Source of the DNA: Segetibacter sp.
GTDB taxonomy: Bacteria; Bacteroidota; Bacteroidia; Chitinophagales; Chitinophagaceae
Assembly: GCA_028288485.1 (NCBI GenBank)
Contig: JAQBNO010000048.1
Location: forward strand, 58,469-122,468
Direction of reading: 5' to 3'
DNA: 64,000 bases
Part shown: positions 43,764-52,855 of the stretch, one piece after another
Numbering within the stretch: position 1 is the first letter of the stretch
How the letters are laid out: the number at the start of each line of letters is the position of its first letter
The notes under the pieces: model-generated
Told to the model about the DNA's origin: nothing
Seen by the model: only the letters and a program-made list of their open reading frames with translations
Database searches by the model: none
Position numbers and translations under genes: made by a program

Positions 43764-44759
43764 ATGGCTACTCCACGTTATGTTGTTGTAATCGGTACTT
43801 CTGCAGGCGGTATTGGAGCTTTACAAGAACTGGTACTACAATTTACCCCTGAAATGGATGCGGCATTTTTTATCGTAATGCATTTATCGAGAAAAGGCAT
43901 CGGCGAATTTTTATTTCAGCGCCTGCAGCAACAAACAACTTTACCCTGCAGGGTAGCAACCCACAATGAGCCAATAGAAAGAGGAGTTATATACATTGCT
44001 CCACCTGATTATCATTTGTTAATTACGAGAGAACAGGTGATAACAGGAAAAGGGGCACGCGAAAATGGCTGGCGGCCTTCCATTAATAACCTGTTTCGTT
44101 CGGCCGCGGCAACCTTTAATGCAAGGGTAATTGGAATTATACTTACTGGACTACTGGATGATGGAGCTTCGGGAATGGCGTCAATACAAAGAAGTGGGGG
44201 CATATGCATTGTACAGGACCCCAATGAAGCAGATTATCCCGACATGCCATTATCGGTTTTGAATAATATCGATGTAGACTTTTGTGTGTCTCTTACAAAA
44301 ATGGGAGAAGTACTTGCTGACATTACAAAAAACGGTAAAGAGATTGAGGAAGTTGAAGTGCCGGAAGATGTTAAAACTGAGGCAGAAATAGATGTCAGGG
44401 TTTCTACACGTATAGATGCTTTAAGTAAGTATGAAAAAAGCGAAATAAATTGTCCCGACTGTGGTGGTGGTCTTTGGATTCTACAAAATGAACATCCTAC
44501 CCATTACCGCTGTCATGTGGGCCATTCCTTTACCGACCGAGAATTATTAATAAGGGTATCGGAAGTAATGGAAAATACTTTTTGGACATCGCTACGAATG
44601 ATGGAAGAGAGAAGAACCCTTTTAATGAAGTTATATTCTAAAGACATGGCAAGAGGTTACGCTACTACTGCAGAACGACATCTTAACATAGCTGATGAAA
44701 TGGAAGTACATATCGAAAACCTGAAAAAGATACTGTTTACATCCACGGTAGTAGATTAA
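43764..44759 (+). CDS. cheB: CheB-type protein-glutamate methylesterase with zinc-ribbon-like tail
   Basis: The 331 residues lack the receiver domain of standard CheB. The methylesterase domain (about 5-185) has the catalytic serine in IGTSAGGIGAL, the histidine in FIVMHLSRKG and the aspartate in ILTGLLDDGASGM. After it comes a Cys/His segment NCPDCGGGLW ... HYRCHVGHSF (about 230-265) and a helical end. No other chemotaxis genes are near, so it probably acts in a signalling role other than flagellar taxis. Confidence 0.9.
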   Translation: MATPRYVVVIGTSAGGIGALQELVLQFTPEMDAAFFIVMHLSRKGIGEFLFQRLQQQTTLPCRVATHNEPIERGVIYIAPPDYHLLITREQVITGKGARENGWRPSINNLFRSAAATFNARVIGIILTGLLDDGASGMASIQRSGGICIVQDPNEADYPDMPLSVLNNIDVDFCVSLTKMGEVLADITKNGKEIEEVEVPEDVKTEAEIDVRVSTRIDALSKYEKSEINCPDCGGGLWILQNEHPTHYRCHVGHSFTDRELLIRVSEVMENTFWTSLRMMEERRTLLMKLYSKDMARGYATTAERHLNIADEMEVHIENLKKILFTSTVVD

Positions 44760-44923
44760 AAGTTTTACCGGTTTTCTTAATTGCTCAATGTTGCACTAAA
44801 ACCTCAAGAGTACGACGGCCGCCCGCCGGGCCAGCCATTTTGGCCAGGCACAATGATTCATACGAGCGGGATCTAAAAAAATACTTTTAAAAGCTGGACC
44901 AAATTAATGAAAGGTATAAAAAT

Positions 44924-44947
44924 AAAAACCCCTCTTTTGGAGGGGTT
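44924..44947 (-). terminator. Terminator after rpmE2
   Basis: AACCCCTC and GAGGGGTT form an 8-bp stem with a 5-nt loop on the minus strand, followed by TTTTATTTT. It ends 22 bp after the L31 stop. Confidence 0.88.
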
Positions 44948-44968
44948 CAATAATTTGTTCGAAAGAAA

Positions 44969-45217
44969 TTACTTCTTCGCGTAACGCTTTTTAAACTTAT
45001 CAATACGACCTGCAGTATCTACAAGCATATTTTTACCGGTATAAAAAGGATGAGATGTATTAGAAATTTCTAATTTGATTACCGGATATTCATTGCCATC
45101 TTCCCATTGAACTGTCTCTCTTGATTGGGCAGTAGAACGGCTTAAAAAGCTATGACCGTTACTCATGTCTTTGAAAACTACTAAACGATAATTTGCTGGA
45201 TGGATACCTGGTTTCAT
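44969..45217 (-). CDS. rpmE2: Large-subunit ribosomal protein L31 type B
   Basis: The start [17 protein letters not shown] at 45217 gives 82 residues. It has no zinc cysteines, which is the C-minus type B form, and includes [20 protein letters not shown] with the final [10 protein letters not shown] longer frame upstream adds 14 residues that are not part of the family. Confidence 0.96.
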   Translation of the reverse strand: MKPGIHPANYRLVVFKDMSNGHSFLSRSTAQSRETVQWEDGNEYPVIKLEISNTSHPFYTGKNMLVDTAGRIDKFKKRYAKK

Positions 45218-45358
45218 AATAAACTTATTATTAGTTGCACGCCTTTTTGCCTGGTGCAATTTTAGGTCGTGCTATTTTTTAAATTTGATTTGCAAAATTA
45301 TGCAAATGTTACTTCTCAGCCAAAAATTATTAATGGTTCAGTTAATATTCACTCCTTT

Positions 45359-45850
45359 TTAAGATTTCATATTCACATATTGCAAGGCAATTCCAAAATC
45401 GCTGCCTTTACATAATGCAATCACTTCCTGAAGATCGTCTATTTTTTTACCTGTCACCCGCACCATATCGTCCATGATTTGCACCTGAACTTTTAAACCG
45501 CTGTCTTTTATTGCTTTTACCACCTTTTTTGCATCTTCCTGCTTAATCCCGTTCCGAACGGTTACTTCTTTTTTTACCACTTTCCCGCTTTGAAAAGGCT
45601 CACTCGAAAAATCAAAAGCTTCGGCAGGTATCCCCTGCTTCATACTGCGACTTAACATTACGTCGGTTATCTGGTCCAATTTCATTTCGCTTTCGGCTTC
45701 GAGATTTATTTTATAATCCTTTTTGTTCAAGTCAATTACAACAGGGCTATTTTTAAAATCGAAACGATTTTGAATTTCCTTTTTTACTGTGTTAACGGCA
45801 TTGTCTAATGTTTGTAAATCAACTTTACTTGTGATATCAAATGTTGGCAT
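45359..45850 (-). CDS. yajQ: YajQ-family nucleotide-binding protein
   Basis: The 163 residues match YajQ: PTFDITSKVDLQTLDNAVN, RFDFKNSPV, VKAIKDSGLKVQVQIMDD and VRVTGKKIDDLQEVIAL. The family folds as two RRM-like domains; some members bind cyclic di-GMP and act as transcription co-factors. No partner is adjacent. Confidence 0.95.
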   Translation of the reverse strand: MPTFDITSKVDLQTLDNAVNTVKKEIQNRFDFKNSPVVIDLNKKDYKINLEAESEMKLDQITDVMLSRSMKQGIPAEAFDFSSEPFQSGKVVKKEVTVRNGIKQEDAKKVVKAIKDSGLKVQVQIMDDMVRVTGKKIDDLQEVIALCKGSDFGIALQYVNMKS

Positions 45851-46299
45851 AGGGCAAATTTTCGCAAAGATAAATATTGCATTGTATAGTTCATAAATTG
45901 TTGCTAATAAAGCAAAAGTAGAATAACGGCACTTTTTTTGAAGGCAAAAGCAAAATTGGCGAAACTTTGAAATCCATTCTTTGAAGTTTCAAGTATATGG
46001 CATCTTACACAATCTTAAATATGGGAATCATCAAATCATTATCACTACTTTTTTTTCTTCTTTTTCTACTATGGGTAATTATTCTCTTTCTACGTCCATT
46101 ACTTCTACATTGGCTGGAAGAAAAATGACTCGAATGCAACTGCTATCCTTTCCTCTTCAGCTTAGCTTTTTTCATGAAGTATTTATCCTGGCCAATAAAT
46201 ATACTAAATTTAGAAAATAAGAAAGCCATGTGTAAAGCGGCCTTTTTGTTTCTATGTTGTAAGACAAGAAATAGTATTAGCTATTGTTGCCCCCCTGTT

Positions 46300-46550
46300 C
46301 TATTCGTCTTGTGAGGCGCTGCTCCTTCTGAGAACGGGAGCAACGTCGTTGGTTTTACCAAACCTATAAGTAAAGCTAACGCTCACCTTTCGATTGTCCC
46401 ATTTACATCTTATATATCATGAAACTGCGTGTATTGCTGAGTTTCAACAGCCGGAATGGATCTCGTATATATAAAACCACCGTTCCTTTGGTTCAGGTAC
46501 CGGGTCTGAAGCTCGAAAAGAAAAGATTCGGCTTGGCATCAACCCTTGAA
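46300..46550 (-). pseudogene. C-terminal remnant of a TonB-dependent outer membrane receptor
   Basis: On the minus strand the last 38 or so codons before the stop at 46300 read KWDNRKVSVSFTYRFGKTND and then VAPVLRRSSASQDE. This is the last beta strand and tail of OMP_b-brl_3 receptors. The sequence upstream (TQQYTQFHDI in another frame) is broken by stops. The rest of the gene is missing. Confidence 0.65.
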
Positions 46551-46859
46551 AAAAGGATGAATGGTAAACGAAAATGCGGGTCATAAATGTTGCGGGCTGA
46601 AGCCTAGTGTAATCGAAAATGCAGCGGTAGAGGAGACAACAAAGCGCAGTATGAATAAAATTTAATGAGGTAGGTCAACTCGGTAAGTGACAAGGAGATT
46701 AAATAGACCTACCAGCGGTAGAACCGGCAAGTTAGGTTTATCGAGTAGTGCTTGTTTTAGCTATAAAGTTGAAACTTACTCCTTAACATTATCAAAGCCT
46801 AATAAATAAACCATCGATGAACGGAATGCGGCGCAAAAGCAACCCCAAGCCGCGTAAAC

Positions 46860-47030
46860 GCAGTATCATTTAGTTAAGCTCCAGTGGAGCGACGTGTTAT
46901 AGCAAAAGGGGCACGAATAAGAATTTTTGGCTGCGGAGGAGCCGCCTACCAGGCAGCACCTGGGGTGCTGTTAAAAGCTGCAGGAAGCTCTTTTCTATAA
47001 CCACCACACCCTTCCGGGGCTAAAAATCTG
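46860..47030. repeat. REP-like hairpin cluster
   Basis: Several short GC-rich inverted repeats follow each other: AGCTCCAGTGGAGCGACG, GGCTGCGGAGGAGCCGCC, and AGCACCTGGGGTGCT, then a CCCTTCCGGGGCT end. The GGAGCGACGTGTTATAG part is of the kind scattered through many Bacteroidota genomes as REP elements. No transposase is near. Confidence 0.5.
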
Positions 47031-47116
47031 TTTGACCGAATAGCATGCCCTAAAGATGTTAGAAGCCAAACAAAATGAACTTGCCGATGTTTTGTTTCAG
47101 TCTCCAAAAATTCAGT

Positions 47117-47166
47117 CGCAACGAAGGACGATACCGAATGTAAATTCTATCGCTGGTAACAAAAAA
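47117..47166 (-). repeat. Degraded dispersed repeat, copy Q
   Basis: Read on the minus strand: TTTTTTGTTACCAGCG, variable middle, then TCGTTGCGAC. It lies just beyond the lgt terminator on the lgt strand. Confidence 0.5.
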
Positions 47167-47216
47167 CTTCATGTTCATAAATACGATGCTTAACCGCAGA
47201 AATGAAGCACTTAACA

Positions 47217-47247
47217 AAAAAAATCCCTGCATTTTAAACTGCAGGGA
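47217..47247 (-). terminator. Terminator after lgt
   Basis: TCCCTGCA and TGCAGGGA form an 8-bp stem with an 8-nt loop; the minus strand continues with a T-run. It ends 25 bp after the lgt stop. Confidence 0.88.
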
Positions 47248-47271
47248 AAGTTCATTTAATATTTCATAAGG

Positions 47272-48432
47272 CTAACTTATCAATTGTTTCGAACGATATT
47301 TCCTCTTAAAGACAAAATATAAAATAATACCGGTTATGACCAGGAATGTGGCAATAAGTTCGGCCTGCGTTGGATGAATGCCGAGGAAACTATATTTTGT
47401 ATTCACCCTGATGCGCTCAATGAGAAACCTTTCTACTCCGTTGACTATTAAGTAAATAGCAGTTAAAACTCCCGGTGTTTTTATCTTTTTACGGATACTC
47501 CATAAAAAAACAAACAGGAGCAGTGCAGCAATAATCTCGTAGAAGGGGGTTGGATAAACCGGTTCAGGTAATTGTGCACAATATTGGCCAACACAATCTG
47601 GTATATGCACTCCTTCGCTTAGTACGTTGTGCGGGTAAGTATACGACCACGCCCAATCGGGCAACCAACTGAAAGGTTTAGGATTATTATTTACAATTCC
47701 CCAATCTCCGTCGCCCGCAACCTGGCACCCTATCCGCCCCATTCCGTAACCAAGCATCATGGCTGGAGCAAATGAGTCTGCAACATGAATAGGGTTCATA
47801 TTATTCCTTTTGCAGTATCTCCAGATAGCGATTGTAGCGCAGATTAATCCACCATAGAAAGTCAGGCCGCTAAACGATATAAGAGAACCAATTGGATCCC
47901 TCATAAGGTCATCAAGATTCTCAAGATTGTGAAAGATCTTGGCTCCTAAAAACCCGAAGAAAAAAGCGTAAATAACCATATCTCCTACCCTGTCGTGCGG
48001 CCATATTCTTATTATTCGCTCTTCGGGTTTGGCAAGCTTCACTTTATTTTTTTCCTGCCATTTTAAAAAGGCAAACAAAACGCCCATAATTATACCTGCC
48101 GTCCAATTTCCCCGGCCAGATAAAATATAAGTCTGGGTGTCTAAAAGTTCATTGCGGTCAATAAAAGCACCTATAAGTTTATAACCCATTAAAAAGCCGA
48201 GGATAAAATTTACGAGCAGGTCTGCTATAGATGCAGGCTTGCCCACAACAATTTTTTCTTCTTTATAAGTAAGGAGTCCTTCTTTACTTTTTCTTTTTAA
48301 TTCGGCAGTTAAAACAAATGCTGCTGTAATAAAGGCGAGCGCAACAAAAAACCCGAAAGAATTCACAAGTTTAAGCCCGGAAAGTTCTACCCCAAACAAG
48401 TCTTTAAAAGCGTAGTATAAATTAGGATACAT
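47272..48432 (-). CDS. lgt: Prolipoprotein diacylglyceryl transferase
   Basis: The 386 residues make a membrane protein with about seven segments and the Lgt signature as GRIGCQVAGDGDWGI (about residue 225-240), the form common in Bacteroidota. It also has SFSGLTFYGGL and GVERFLIERIRVN. It transfers a diacylglyceryl group to lipobox cysteines in the inner membrane. The N-terminal 70 residues form an extension usual in this phylum. Confidence 0.95.
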   Translation of the reverse strand: MYPNLYYAFKDLFGVELSGLKLVNSFGFFVALAFITAAFVLTAELKRKSKEGLLTYKEEKIVVGKPASIADLLVNFILGFLMGYKLIGAFIDRNELLDTQTYILSGRGNWTAGIIMGVLFAFLKWQEKNKVKLAKPEERIIRIWPHDRVGDMVIYAFFFGFLGAKIFHNLENLDDLMRDPIGSLISFSGLTFYGGLICATIAIWRYCKRNNMNPIHVADSFAPAMMLGYGMGRIGCQVAGDGDWGIVNNNPKPFSWLPDWAWSYTYPHNVLSEGVHIPDCVGQYCAQLPEPVYPTPFYEIIAALLLFVFLWSIRKKIKTPGVLTAIYLIVNGVERFLIERIRVNTKYSFLGIHPTQAELIATFLVITGIILYFVFKRKYRSKQLIS

Positions 48433-48530
48433 TGATTGATATTCAGTTCATAAGAAAAGTACGAAATGCAATGTTAAACACAATTCGCCATTAAAAAGTT
48501 ATACGGGCAAAAGTAACGTTACCAAAATAA

Positions 48531-48554
48531 AAACCCCCTCCATAGAAATGGAGG
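48531..48554 (-). terminator. Terminator after the bacilliredoxin gene
   Basis: CCTCCAT and ATGGAGG arms with a 4-nt loop are followed on the minus strand by GGGGTTTTTATTTT. It lies about 85 bp after the stop. Confidence 0.8.
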
Positions 48555-48638
48555 AGGTCATATTTACTAACCCATCCACAGAGCTGTTACGCTCCAGGAA
48601 TGATATCTTTGGTCGGTACCTTATTATTGTTACTGCGT

Positions 48639-49052
48639 TTAGCAATATTGTTCGAAAGCTGCAATAAGATTACGGGCTATCATCTGTGCCGGACGTCCTT
48701 CAATTTGATGCCTTTCAATAAAATGAACCAATTCTCCATTTTTAAAAAGCGCAATTGCCGGCGAAGATGGAGGGTAAGGCATTAAGTGTTCGCGAACTCT
48801 TTTTATTGCCGCGGTATCAAAACCTGCAAAAGTTGTAGTGAGGTTTTCAGGCTTTTTGCTGGCATTAGCAACAGCCATCAAAACACCAGGACGGGCTGAA
48901 CCTGCGCTGCAACCACATACACTGTTAATCATTACCAAAGTAGTTCCCTCCTTACTAACATATTCATCAACCAGTTCGGGAGTATCAAGGTCTTCAAAAC
49001 CGTTTTCGGTTAGCTCCGCTTTCATTGGTAATACTATTTCTTCTGGATACAT
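48639..49052 (-). CDS. BrxA/BrxB-family bacilliredoxin
   Basis: The 137 residues have a thioredoxin-like fold with the CGC active site in MINSVCGCSAGSARPGV (about residue 47-49), AIALFKNGELVHFIERHQI and a C-terminal YC. The family removes bacillithiol from protein thiols in Firmicutes, and homologues are frequent in Bacteroidota. The protein ends in Cys. Confidence 0.93.
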   Translation of the reverse strand: MYPEEIVLPMKAELTENGFEDLDTPELVDEYVSKEGTTLVMINSVCGCSAGSARPGVLMAVANASKKPENLTTTFAGFDTAAIKRVREHLMPYPPSSPAIALFKNGELVHFIERHQIEGRPAQMIARNLIAAFEQYC

Positions 49053-49275
49053 TTCTTTTTATTTAGATGTAATTCTTTATTTTATTGAATACAAAAATAC
49101 ATAGAAATGTAATTAGGAAGTAAAAAAGGAATGTTAATGGCAATAATGGCATACAAAAAGCACCAACAAAGACATTGTGTCATACGAAGGCTAAAAAAAC
49201 CGCCTTTTTTTCCTGCATTTCTAAAAGGTATGCCATTTGATTTACACCAGTCAAACAAACAAAAAAATTACAATT

Positions 49276-49707
49276 ATGATACTCGCAAAAACTTATCCCG
49301 CAAACAAGAGTTTGACTAATGTATTCGACGAATTCTTTAATTCTTTTCCTTCCAATGGTGCAAATGACGGAAGAACTAATGTAACCGCTCCCGTTAACAT
49401 TACTGCAGACGAAAATGGTTACAATCTCGATTTCAGCGTTCCGGGGAGAAACAAAGAAGATTTTAAGATCAATGTTGACAAAGGCTTATTAACGGTTAGT
49501 TACGAGCAAAAAGCACAAACAGAAAATAAGGAATTAAAATTCGTAAGAAAAGAATTTAGCTTCCAAAGCTTTAAACGTTCATTCACCCTGGACGAAAAGA
49601 TCAATGCTGACGGTATCGAAGCGAAATATGAAAACGGCATCTTGAAAGTTTTCCTTCCTAAAAAAGAAGAAGTAAAAATTGAGCCTAAGCAAATTTCAAT
49701 TCAATAA
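49276..49707 (+). CDS. Hsp20 / alpha-crystallin small heat shock protein
   Basis: The start MILAKTYPANKSLTNVFDEF at 49276 gives 143 residues. The alpha-crystallin domain (about 35-130) shows VNITADENGYNLDFSVPGRN, FQSFKRSFTLDEKINADGIE and AKYENGILKVFLPKKEE. It prevents aggregation of unfolding proteins. A terminator hairpin follows. Confidence 0.95.
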   Translation: MILAKTYPANKSLTNVFDEFFNSFPSNGANDGRTNVTAPVNITADENGYNLDFSVPGRNKEDFKINVDKGLLTVSYEQKAQTENKELKFVRKEFSFQSFKRSFTLDEKINADGIEAKYENGILKVFLPKKEEVKIEPKQISIQ

Positions 49708-49780
49708 TATAAGCTGCGATCTCAACTTGTAGTAAAAAAATAGTAAAGATTGTTTCATAGCAGTTGGTTTTGGTTTTGTA

Positions 49781-49813
49781 AAACCCGGTGTCTCCACGCC
49801 GGGTTTATTTTTT
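49781..49813 (+). terminator. Terminator after hsp20
   Basis: AAACCCGG and CCGGGTTT arms with a short GTG/CAC extension and a bulge, followed by TATTTTTT. Confidence 0.85.
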
Positions 49814-49880
49814 ACTAAAGTTTTTTACATTTTTACTTCAATAGATTACCGGTTGTACCTTTCACCGTATAATCACTATA

Positions 49881-50744
49881 ATGAAGAAAAGCTTCCTCTC
49901 GCTAATGGCCATTCTTAGTTTTGTTGCAAATACCCAGGCTCAAGTTCCGACCGAAAAAACGCTGCTGTGGCAGGTATCTGGGAAAGGAATTACCAAACCG
50001 TCTTTCCTGTTCGGGACAATTCACTTAATGTGCCCTGATCAAATGAAAATGCCGGACGTGGTTAAAGAGAAGTTTAATACTACGGGTGAATTATTTTTAG
50101 AAATTGACCTGGATGACCCGAACATGATGAAGGAAATGATGTTGGGAATGCAAATGAAAGATTCATCTACCTTAGAAAAGCTGATCGGTAATAAGTATGA
50201 TAGTGTAAACACTATTTTTCAACGTACTACAGGTTTGCCTTTAAAAATGCTGAATACAGCGAAGCCTTTCCTGTTAATGTCGATGGTTTACCCTTCGTTG
50301 TTGGGATGTACTCCGGTGAGTTGGGAAAGTGTATTTCAAAAGATGGCTTCAGACAAAGGATTAGAAATAAAAGGACTTGAAAGACTGCAGGACCAGATGG
50401 AAGTGTTTGACAAGATCCCTTACAAAGTACAGTCAGAAATGCTGGTAAAAATGATGCTGAATCTTGATAGTTCAAAAAAGGATTTCAGCCAAATGCTCGA
50501 AGTTTATAAAAAGAAGGACATCAACGAACTTAACATACTTACAGCAAAAGAGGAAGACTTTGACGAGTATGAGAACATTCTGTTAAACGACCGAAATCAT
50601 AACTGGATTCCTGTAATCGGCGAGCAGGCTAAGAAAATGCCTACCTTTTTCGCTTTCGGCGCCGCCCATATGGGCGGAGAAAAAGGAGTGATCAGCCTAC
50701 TGAGAAAAGAGGGATTTACGGTGAAGCCGGTGTTTTATCAATAG
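49881..50744 (+). CDS. TraB/GumN-family protein
   Basis: The 287 residues start with a signal peptide ending near ANTQAQ. The family motifs are SFLFGTIHLMCPDQM near residue 45 and FFAFGAAHMGGEKGVISLLRKEG near the end, each with a histidine in a GxxH context that suggests a metalloprotease-like active site (Tiki/TraB superfamily). The substrate is unknown. A dispersed repeat follows. Confidence 0.92.
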   Translation: MKKSFLSLMAILSFVANTQAQVPTEKTLLWQVSGKGITKPSFLFGTIHLMCPDQMKMPDVVKEKFNTTGELFLEIDLDDPNMMKEMMLGMQMKDSSTLEKLIGNKYDSVNTIFQRTTGLPLKMLNTAKPFLLMSMVYPSLLGCTPVSWESVFQKMASDKGLEIKGLERLQDQMEVFDKIPYKVQSEMLVKMMLNLDSSKKDFSQMLEVYKKKDINELNILTAKEEDFDEYENILLNDRNHNWIPVIGEQAKKMPTFFAFGAAHMGGEKGVISLLRKEGFTVKPVFYQ

Positions 50745-50756
50745 TTTAGGGAGATA

Positions 50757-50812
50757 TTTTTGGGGCCGACATTTGAATAAGAATGGTTCATCGTTGTGTC
50801 ACTCACTTGTGC
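50757..50812 (+). repeat. Short dispersed repeat, copy E
   Basis: A 56-nt copy beginning TTTTTGGGGCCGAC and ending CATCGTTGTGTCACTCACTT then GTGC. It starts 12 bp after the TraB-like stop on the same strand. Confidence 0.8.
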
Positions 50813-50884
50813 TGGTATAACTAAGTTGGGCTTTTGCAAAAGGAAAAATTTTGCTATTTTAAGCCTGATTTAATTTTATTAGAG

Positions 50885-51156
50885 ATGAGCCTGTTAAACA
50901 AAAAATTTACTGCAGCATTATAAAAAACGCACCAGTAAAGGTGGTTGGACTAATGTTATTTGTCCTGGTTGTTTTTTTGCAACACGTGGACTTGTAGAGG
51001 TCGAAGGAACAGTGGATGGCCTCCTTTCCAAAGTTCGTTTATGGCAATGGGAAATGGCACACATAAATTACCCGTAAAGGCAGATGTACGCAAGTGATCG
51101 GCAGGAAGCGGGGGACATCGTTCGTGTGGTATTTGCAAGAGCGTGTTGATGAATAA
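50885..51156 (+). pseudogene. Decayed DUF1905 gene
   Basis: From ATG at 50885 the frame reads MSLLNKKFTAAL and stops. After a frame change comes SKGGWTNVICPGCFFATRGL, VEVEGTVDG, and after more shifts LPVKADVRK and EAGDIVRVVF, ending near QERVDE at 51156. This matches the DUF1905 (YdeI-related) pattern of a TRGLVKVRGTIDG strand followed by LPVKADVRKAIGKEAGD. At least three indels break it. Confidence 0.75.
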
Positions 51157-51217
51157 AACTGGTAGATGCGTCATAAAAATAGGTAAGTAAAGCCGGTGTT
51201 CGTTGTATTTACAATTC

Positions 51218-52855
51218 TTATCTTTCTCCCCTTCTGAATAGCTGGTAAAACTTTAAGTAAACTCCGTTGGACCAGCCGAAACCATCCTGGGTAGGATACT
51301 CTCCCCCACCACTCAACAGGTGAATGTCTTCTACATTGTATTTTTCAAGCATCTTTCCGGTGTTTGCGTAAACCGTTTCATTTACCGACATCCATCTTTC
51401 AGCAATGTTTTTTGCCAAAGTATCATACCTGTAATTCATTAAAGCCTTTACTCCTAAAAACTGTAATGGAGCCCAGCCGTTAGGAGCATCCCACTGTTGG
51501 TTGGTATGATAAGGTGTAGTGACTAAACCGCCGTCTTTTAAAAACTTTTGTTCAATATGATCTTTAACATAACCAGCCTGTTCAGCCGTTGCGACCTGGG
51601 TAAACAATGGTAATACGCCTGCAAGCGCCCATCTATTAGTCGTTGTTTGTTTTACGTAATGGTAATCAAAGAAGTAGTGCTCTTCATCGTTCCAAAAAAA
51701 GGTAAGGATTGCGGCCTTTCTCTTTAAGGCTTTTTGCTGGTAGCTGTTTGCCTGGCTTTGCAACTGCTGACTCCGGCTTGCCTTGCTCAAAATATTCTCA
51801 TAAGCATACAACAAACAGTTAAGGTCTACCGGCAAAATATTCGTAGTTTCTATACTGGTTAAATTCATTGTATCTGCAAACCAGCGGCTGCTGAAGTCCC
51901 ACCCGCTTTCAGCACCAGCGCGAAGATTGGTATACACCATCTGGTCTCCATTCTGGTAAACAAAACCGGTTTGAACATCCTCGTAGTAAGACTCTTCCCG
52001 GGGCGCTTTTTTATCATCCCAGTACCGGTTTAGAACAGTTCCGTCTTCCAATCTTACAACACGGCGGTTCGAGTTTCCCGGGCTTAGTTCTTTTTCACCT
52101 TCCATCCACCAGCCATATTCTTTTTGAAGCGCGGAAAGATATTTTCGGTAAACCCTATCCCCAAATTTGTCATGAAGCAATTCAACCATTAAAGCAAAAT
52201 AAGGAGGTTGCGACCTGCTTAAATAGTAAGTTCTGTTTCCATTAGGAATATGACCATAGGTATCGATAAGATACTTGAAATTATCGAGCATACTTTCTAT
52301 CAGGTCGTACCGGTTGCTTACTGCAAGGCCAAGCATTGTAAAGTAACTATCCCAATAATAAATTTCCCTGAAACGACCACCGGGAACAACATAAGCTTTA
52401 GGTAAAGGAAGAAGGGAGGTGTTTTTTTCAATGACATCTGCTTTTCGGGTAAGTGTTGGCCAAAGATCTTCCAAATGCTTTTTAAGAGTAGCTGCTTTTT
52501 CAGAAGGCTTTACAATAACAGGTACCGGTACTTTGAAATTTTGGAATACAAAATCTTTAAGCTTAAAAGATGTATCATTCGCCTTTTGAACTTCCTGGTA
52601 TTTTTTTAAGATTACTTGAGGTGAAAATTTTGGAACAGCATCTACAAACGTTTTGTTGTCGCCGAGTACCCGGTTCAACTGAATATCCACAAATAATTTA
52701 CCCCAGATCTCGTCGGGAGCTTTCGGCTTTTTTGGCTCAGCTTTAACTGTAGTGCCAGACACATATATTCTTCCCCTCTCCGGCGAGGTAGTTCTTTGAG
52801 AGAAGGCGGTCAGCGCCGATATTGATATAAGAATAAGAGAAAGAATTTTTTTCAT
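51218..52855 (-). CDS. treA: Alpha,alpha-trehalase, GH37
   Basis: The 545 residues begin with a signal peptide ending near LTAFSQ, so it acts in the periplasm. The two GH37 signatures are PGGRFREIYYWDSYF and QWDAPNGWAPLQFLG. Catalytic acid aspartate lies in AESGWDFSSRW and the base glutamate in GGGGEYPTQDGFGWSNGV. It hydrolyses trehalose to glucose. A TreS fusion at the other end of the window makes or uses the same sugar. Confidence 0.96.
   Translation of the reverse strand: MKKILSLILISISALTAFSQRTTSPERGRIYVSGTTVKAEPKKPKAPDEIWGKLFVDIQLNRVLGDNKTFVDAVPKFSPQVILKKYQEVQKANDTSFKLKDFVFQNFKVPVPVIVKPSEKAATLKKHLEDLWPTLTRKADVIEKNTSLLPLPKAYVVPGGRFREIYYWDSYFTMLGLAVSNRYDLIESMLDNFKYLIDTYGHIPNGNRTYYLSRSQPPYFALMVELLHDKFGDRVYRKYLSALQKEYGWWMEGEKELSPGNSNRRVVRLEDGTVLNRYWDDKKAPREESYYEDVQTGFVYQNGDQMVYTNLRAGAESGWDFSSRWFADTMNLTSIETTNILPVDLNCLLYAYENILSKASRSQQLQSQANSYQQKALKRKAAILTFFWNDEEHYFFDYHYVKQTTTNRWALAGVLPLFTQVATAEQAGYVKDHIEQKFLKDGGLVTTPYHTNQQWDAPNGWAPLQFLGVKALMNYRYDTLAKNIAERWMSVNETVYANTGKMLEKYNVEDIHLLSGGGEYPTQDGFGWSNGVYLKFYQLFRRGER

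Larger units (their letters stand above)
45851..47271. other. 1.4-kb gene-free stretch with decayed sequence and repeats
   Basis: No intact gene is seen. It contains a TonB-receptor C-terminal remnant (46300-46550), a piece resembling the long-repeat right end at 46806 (GATGAACGGAATGCG), REP-like hairpins (46860-47030), a degraded dispersed repeat (47117-47166) and the lgt terminator. The segments 45981-46200 and 46560-46780 were not recognised. Confidence 0.65.

Noticed and set aside
46560..46780. Group II intron or retron remnant
   Set aside because: Some hairpins are present, but no domain V-like element or reverse transcriptase sequence could be found.
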